Shown in pieces: positions 63,035-64,000 of a DNA stretch of 64,000 bases; within the stretch, counting starts at the first letter, position 1; the number at the start of each line of letters is the position of its first letter. Source of the DNA: Streptomyces drozdowiczii (GTDB lineage Bacteria; Actinomycetota; Actinomycetes; Streptomycetales; Streptomycetaceae); assembly GCF_026167665.1 (NCBI RefSeq), contig NZ_CP098740.1, positions 4,960,001 to 5,024,000 of the forward strand, in the 5' to 3' direction. Both the position numbers and the translations under genes were made by a program. A model generated the notes under the pieces. That model had not been told where the DNA came from, did not search any database, and worked only from the letters and a program-made list of their open reading frames with translations.

Positions 63035-64000
63035 ATGTCCACACCCTCCGGCGCTCCCGCCGTGTCCCAGATACCGGAGGCGGTCCACCGCCGCCGCTGG
63101 GCGATTCTCGTGGTCCTGATGTTCAGCCTGCTCATCGTGGTGCTGGACAACTCGATCCTGAACGTCGCCGTCAAGACGATCGCCTCCCCTTCGCCCACCG
63201 GCATCGGCGCCACCCAGAGCGAGCTGGAGTGGGCGATCAACTCCTACACGCTCGTCTTCGCCGGCCTGCTCTTCACCGCCGGCCTGCTCGGCGACCGCCT
63301 CGGCCGCAAGAAGGTCCTGCTCTTCGGCATCACCCTCTTCGGCATCGGCTCCGCCCTCGCCGCCATGTCCGACTCGCCCGGCCAGCTCATCACCTGGCGC
63401 GCCCTGATGGGCTTCGGCGCCGCCTTCGTCATGCCGGCCACGCTCGCCGTCCTGATGAACGTCTTCGAGCGCGACGAGCAGCCCAAGGCGATCGGCATCT
63501 GGGCCGGCAGCGTCGGCCTCGGCATCGCGATCGGCCCGATCACCGGCGGCCTGCTCCTCGAACACTTCTGGTGGGGCTCGATCTTCCTGGTCAACGTCCC
63601 CGTGGTGATCATCGCGCTGGTCGCCATGGTCCTGCTCGTGCCGGACTCGAAGGACCCGAAGCCGGGCCGGCTCGACCCGCTCGGTGTGGTGCTCTCCATC
63701 ATCGGCCTGGTGCTGCTGGTGTACGGCATCATCCGGGGCGGCGAGCTCGCCGACTTCACCGACGTCTCCGTCCTCCTCCCGGTCATCGGCGGCCTCGCCG
63801 TCCTGGCGGTCTTCGTCCTCCACGAGAAGCGCAGCGCCAGCCCGGCGATCGACGTCTCCTACTTCAAGAAGCCCGCGTTCTCCGCCGCCGTCGCCGCGAT
63901 CGCGCTGGTCTTCTTCGCGCTGATGGGCGTCACCTTCTTCTCCGCCTTCTACATGCAGAGCGTCCGCGGCTGGAGCGCCCTCCAGTCCGGGCTGCTGATC
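63035..64000 (+). CDS. MFS transporter, DHA2 family (cut by window edge)
   Basis: The first 322 residues of a 14-helix drug exporter. Helix 1 has [18 protein letters not shown], the loop after helix 2 [13 protein letters not shown], and helix 5 [18 protein letters not shown] (DHA2 motif C). The gene begins at ATG 63035 behind a TetR-type operator, so it is probably induced by its own substrate. It belongs with the QacA/EmrB-type exporters. The C-terminal third is missing. Confidence 0.9.
   Translation, partial: MSTPSGAPAVSQIPEAVHRRRWAILVVLMFSLLIVVLDNSILNVAVKTIASPSPTGIGATQSELEWAINSYTLVFAGLLFTAGLLGDRLGRKKVLLFGITLFGIGSALAAMSDSPGQLITWRALMGFGAAFVMPATLAVLMNVFERDEQPKAIGIWAGSVGLGIAIGPITGGLLLEHFWWGSIFLVNVPVVIIALVAMVLLVPDSKDPKPGRLDPLGVVLSIIGLVLLVYGIIRGGELADFTDVSVLLPVIGGLAVLAVFVLHEKRSASPAIDVSYFKKPAFSAAVAAIALVFFALMGVTFFSAFYMQSVRGWSALQSGLLI

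Overview
The window is a high-GC actinobacterial chromosome segment, almost certainly Streptomyces. The evidence is the extreme G+C content with third-position G/C bias, GTG starts, DasR-type and iron-repressor-type operators, an AfsA/ScbA homologue, an AfsR-like BTAD/NB-ARC/TPR regulator, Drr-type ABC exporters, sortase-E-type LAXTG signals and a class A RNase P RNA. I see no insertion sequence, prophage, tRNA, rRNA or CRISPR array. It reads as a chromosomal housekeeping and accessory mix rather than a mobile island.

Layout. 1-3212: NCS1-type permease (cut by the window edge) coupled to a DUF1177 gene, a divergent IclR regulator and a PepE-type dipeptidase. 3175-8104: two MFS exporters, one with a C-terminal transthyretin-like domain, and a GT39-type membrane protein. 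8143-11708: ABC exporter plus DesK/DesR-type two-component system in one operon, with a 28-nt palindrome upstream. 11900-18139: small unknown genes, then Nif3-like protein, zinc-ribbon protein (apparent CTG start), bifunctional RNase HI/phosphatase, KDPG aldolase and YaaA. 18298-21430: RNB ribonuclease, broken TetR gene, Uma2 protein and rnpB. 21525-26271: DasR-type chitinase and an arcD-arcA arginine deiminase operon. 26469-28876: TipA-like MerR regulator, glycosyltransferase and VOC protein, which looks like a drug sensing/inactivation module. 29062-38790: orphan AfsA homologue, PhzF, SDR, PhoD phosphatase, broken Gfo/Idh gene, Bcr-type MFS, Rsm22, DDAH and a small PrimPol-like protein.

38820-50911 is the most coherent system, an iron/heme acquisition island. 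It holds efeO-efeB-efeU (ferrous iron and deferrochelation) with a downstream lipoprotein gene, hmuT-hmuU-hmuV (heme ABC importer), two HtaA-family surface heme-binding proteins (one ending in a plain membrane anchor, one in an LAXTG sortase signal), a PhzF-like protein and heme oxygenase. Three iron-repressor boxes (43158, 46377, 50893) tie the parts into one iron-starvation response: surface heme capture, import, then ring opening to release iron.

51007-64000: methionine aminopeptidase, small conserved proteins, MFS exporters, F420:NADP oxidoreductase, a membrane site-2 protease, cupin, AfsR-like regulator, Drr-type ABC pair, panB and a TetR-operator-controlled MFS exporter (cut by the window edge).

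An unusual observation about the sequence itself: four genes (DesR-type regulator, TetR, Gfo/Idh oxidoreductase, site-2 protease) are each broken by what looks like the loss of exactly one base. In three the site is a run of five C or G where six would restore a full-length conserved protein. This pattern fits homopolymer errors in the assembly better than independent gene decay, so these four genes are probably intact in the organism. I found no clearly undescribed multi-gene system. The strongest candidates for new biology are the iron/heme island with its PhzF-like member, the TipA-glycosyltransferase-VOC module and the NCS1/DUF1177/IclR/PepE cluster.
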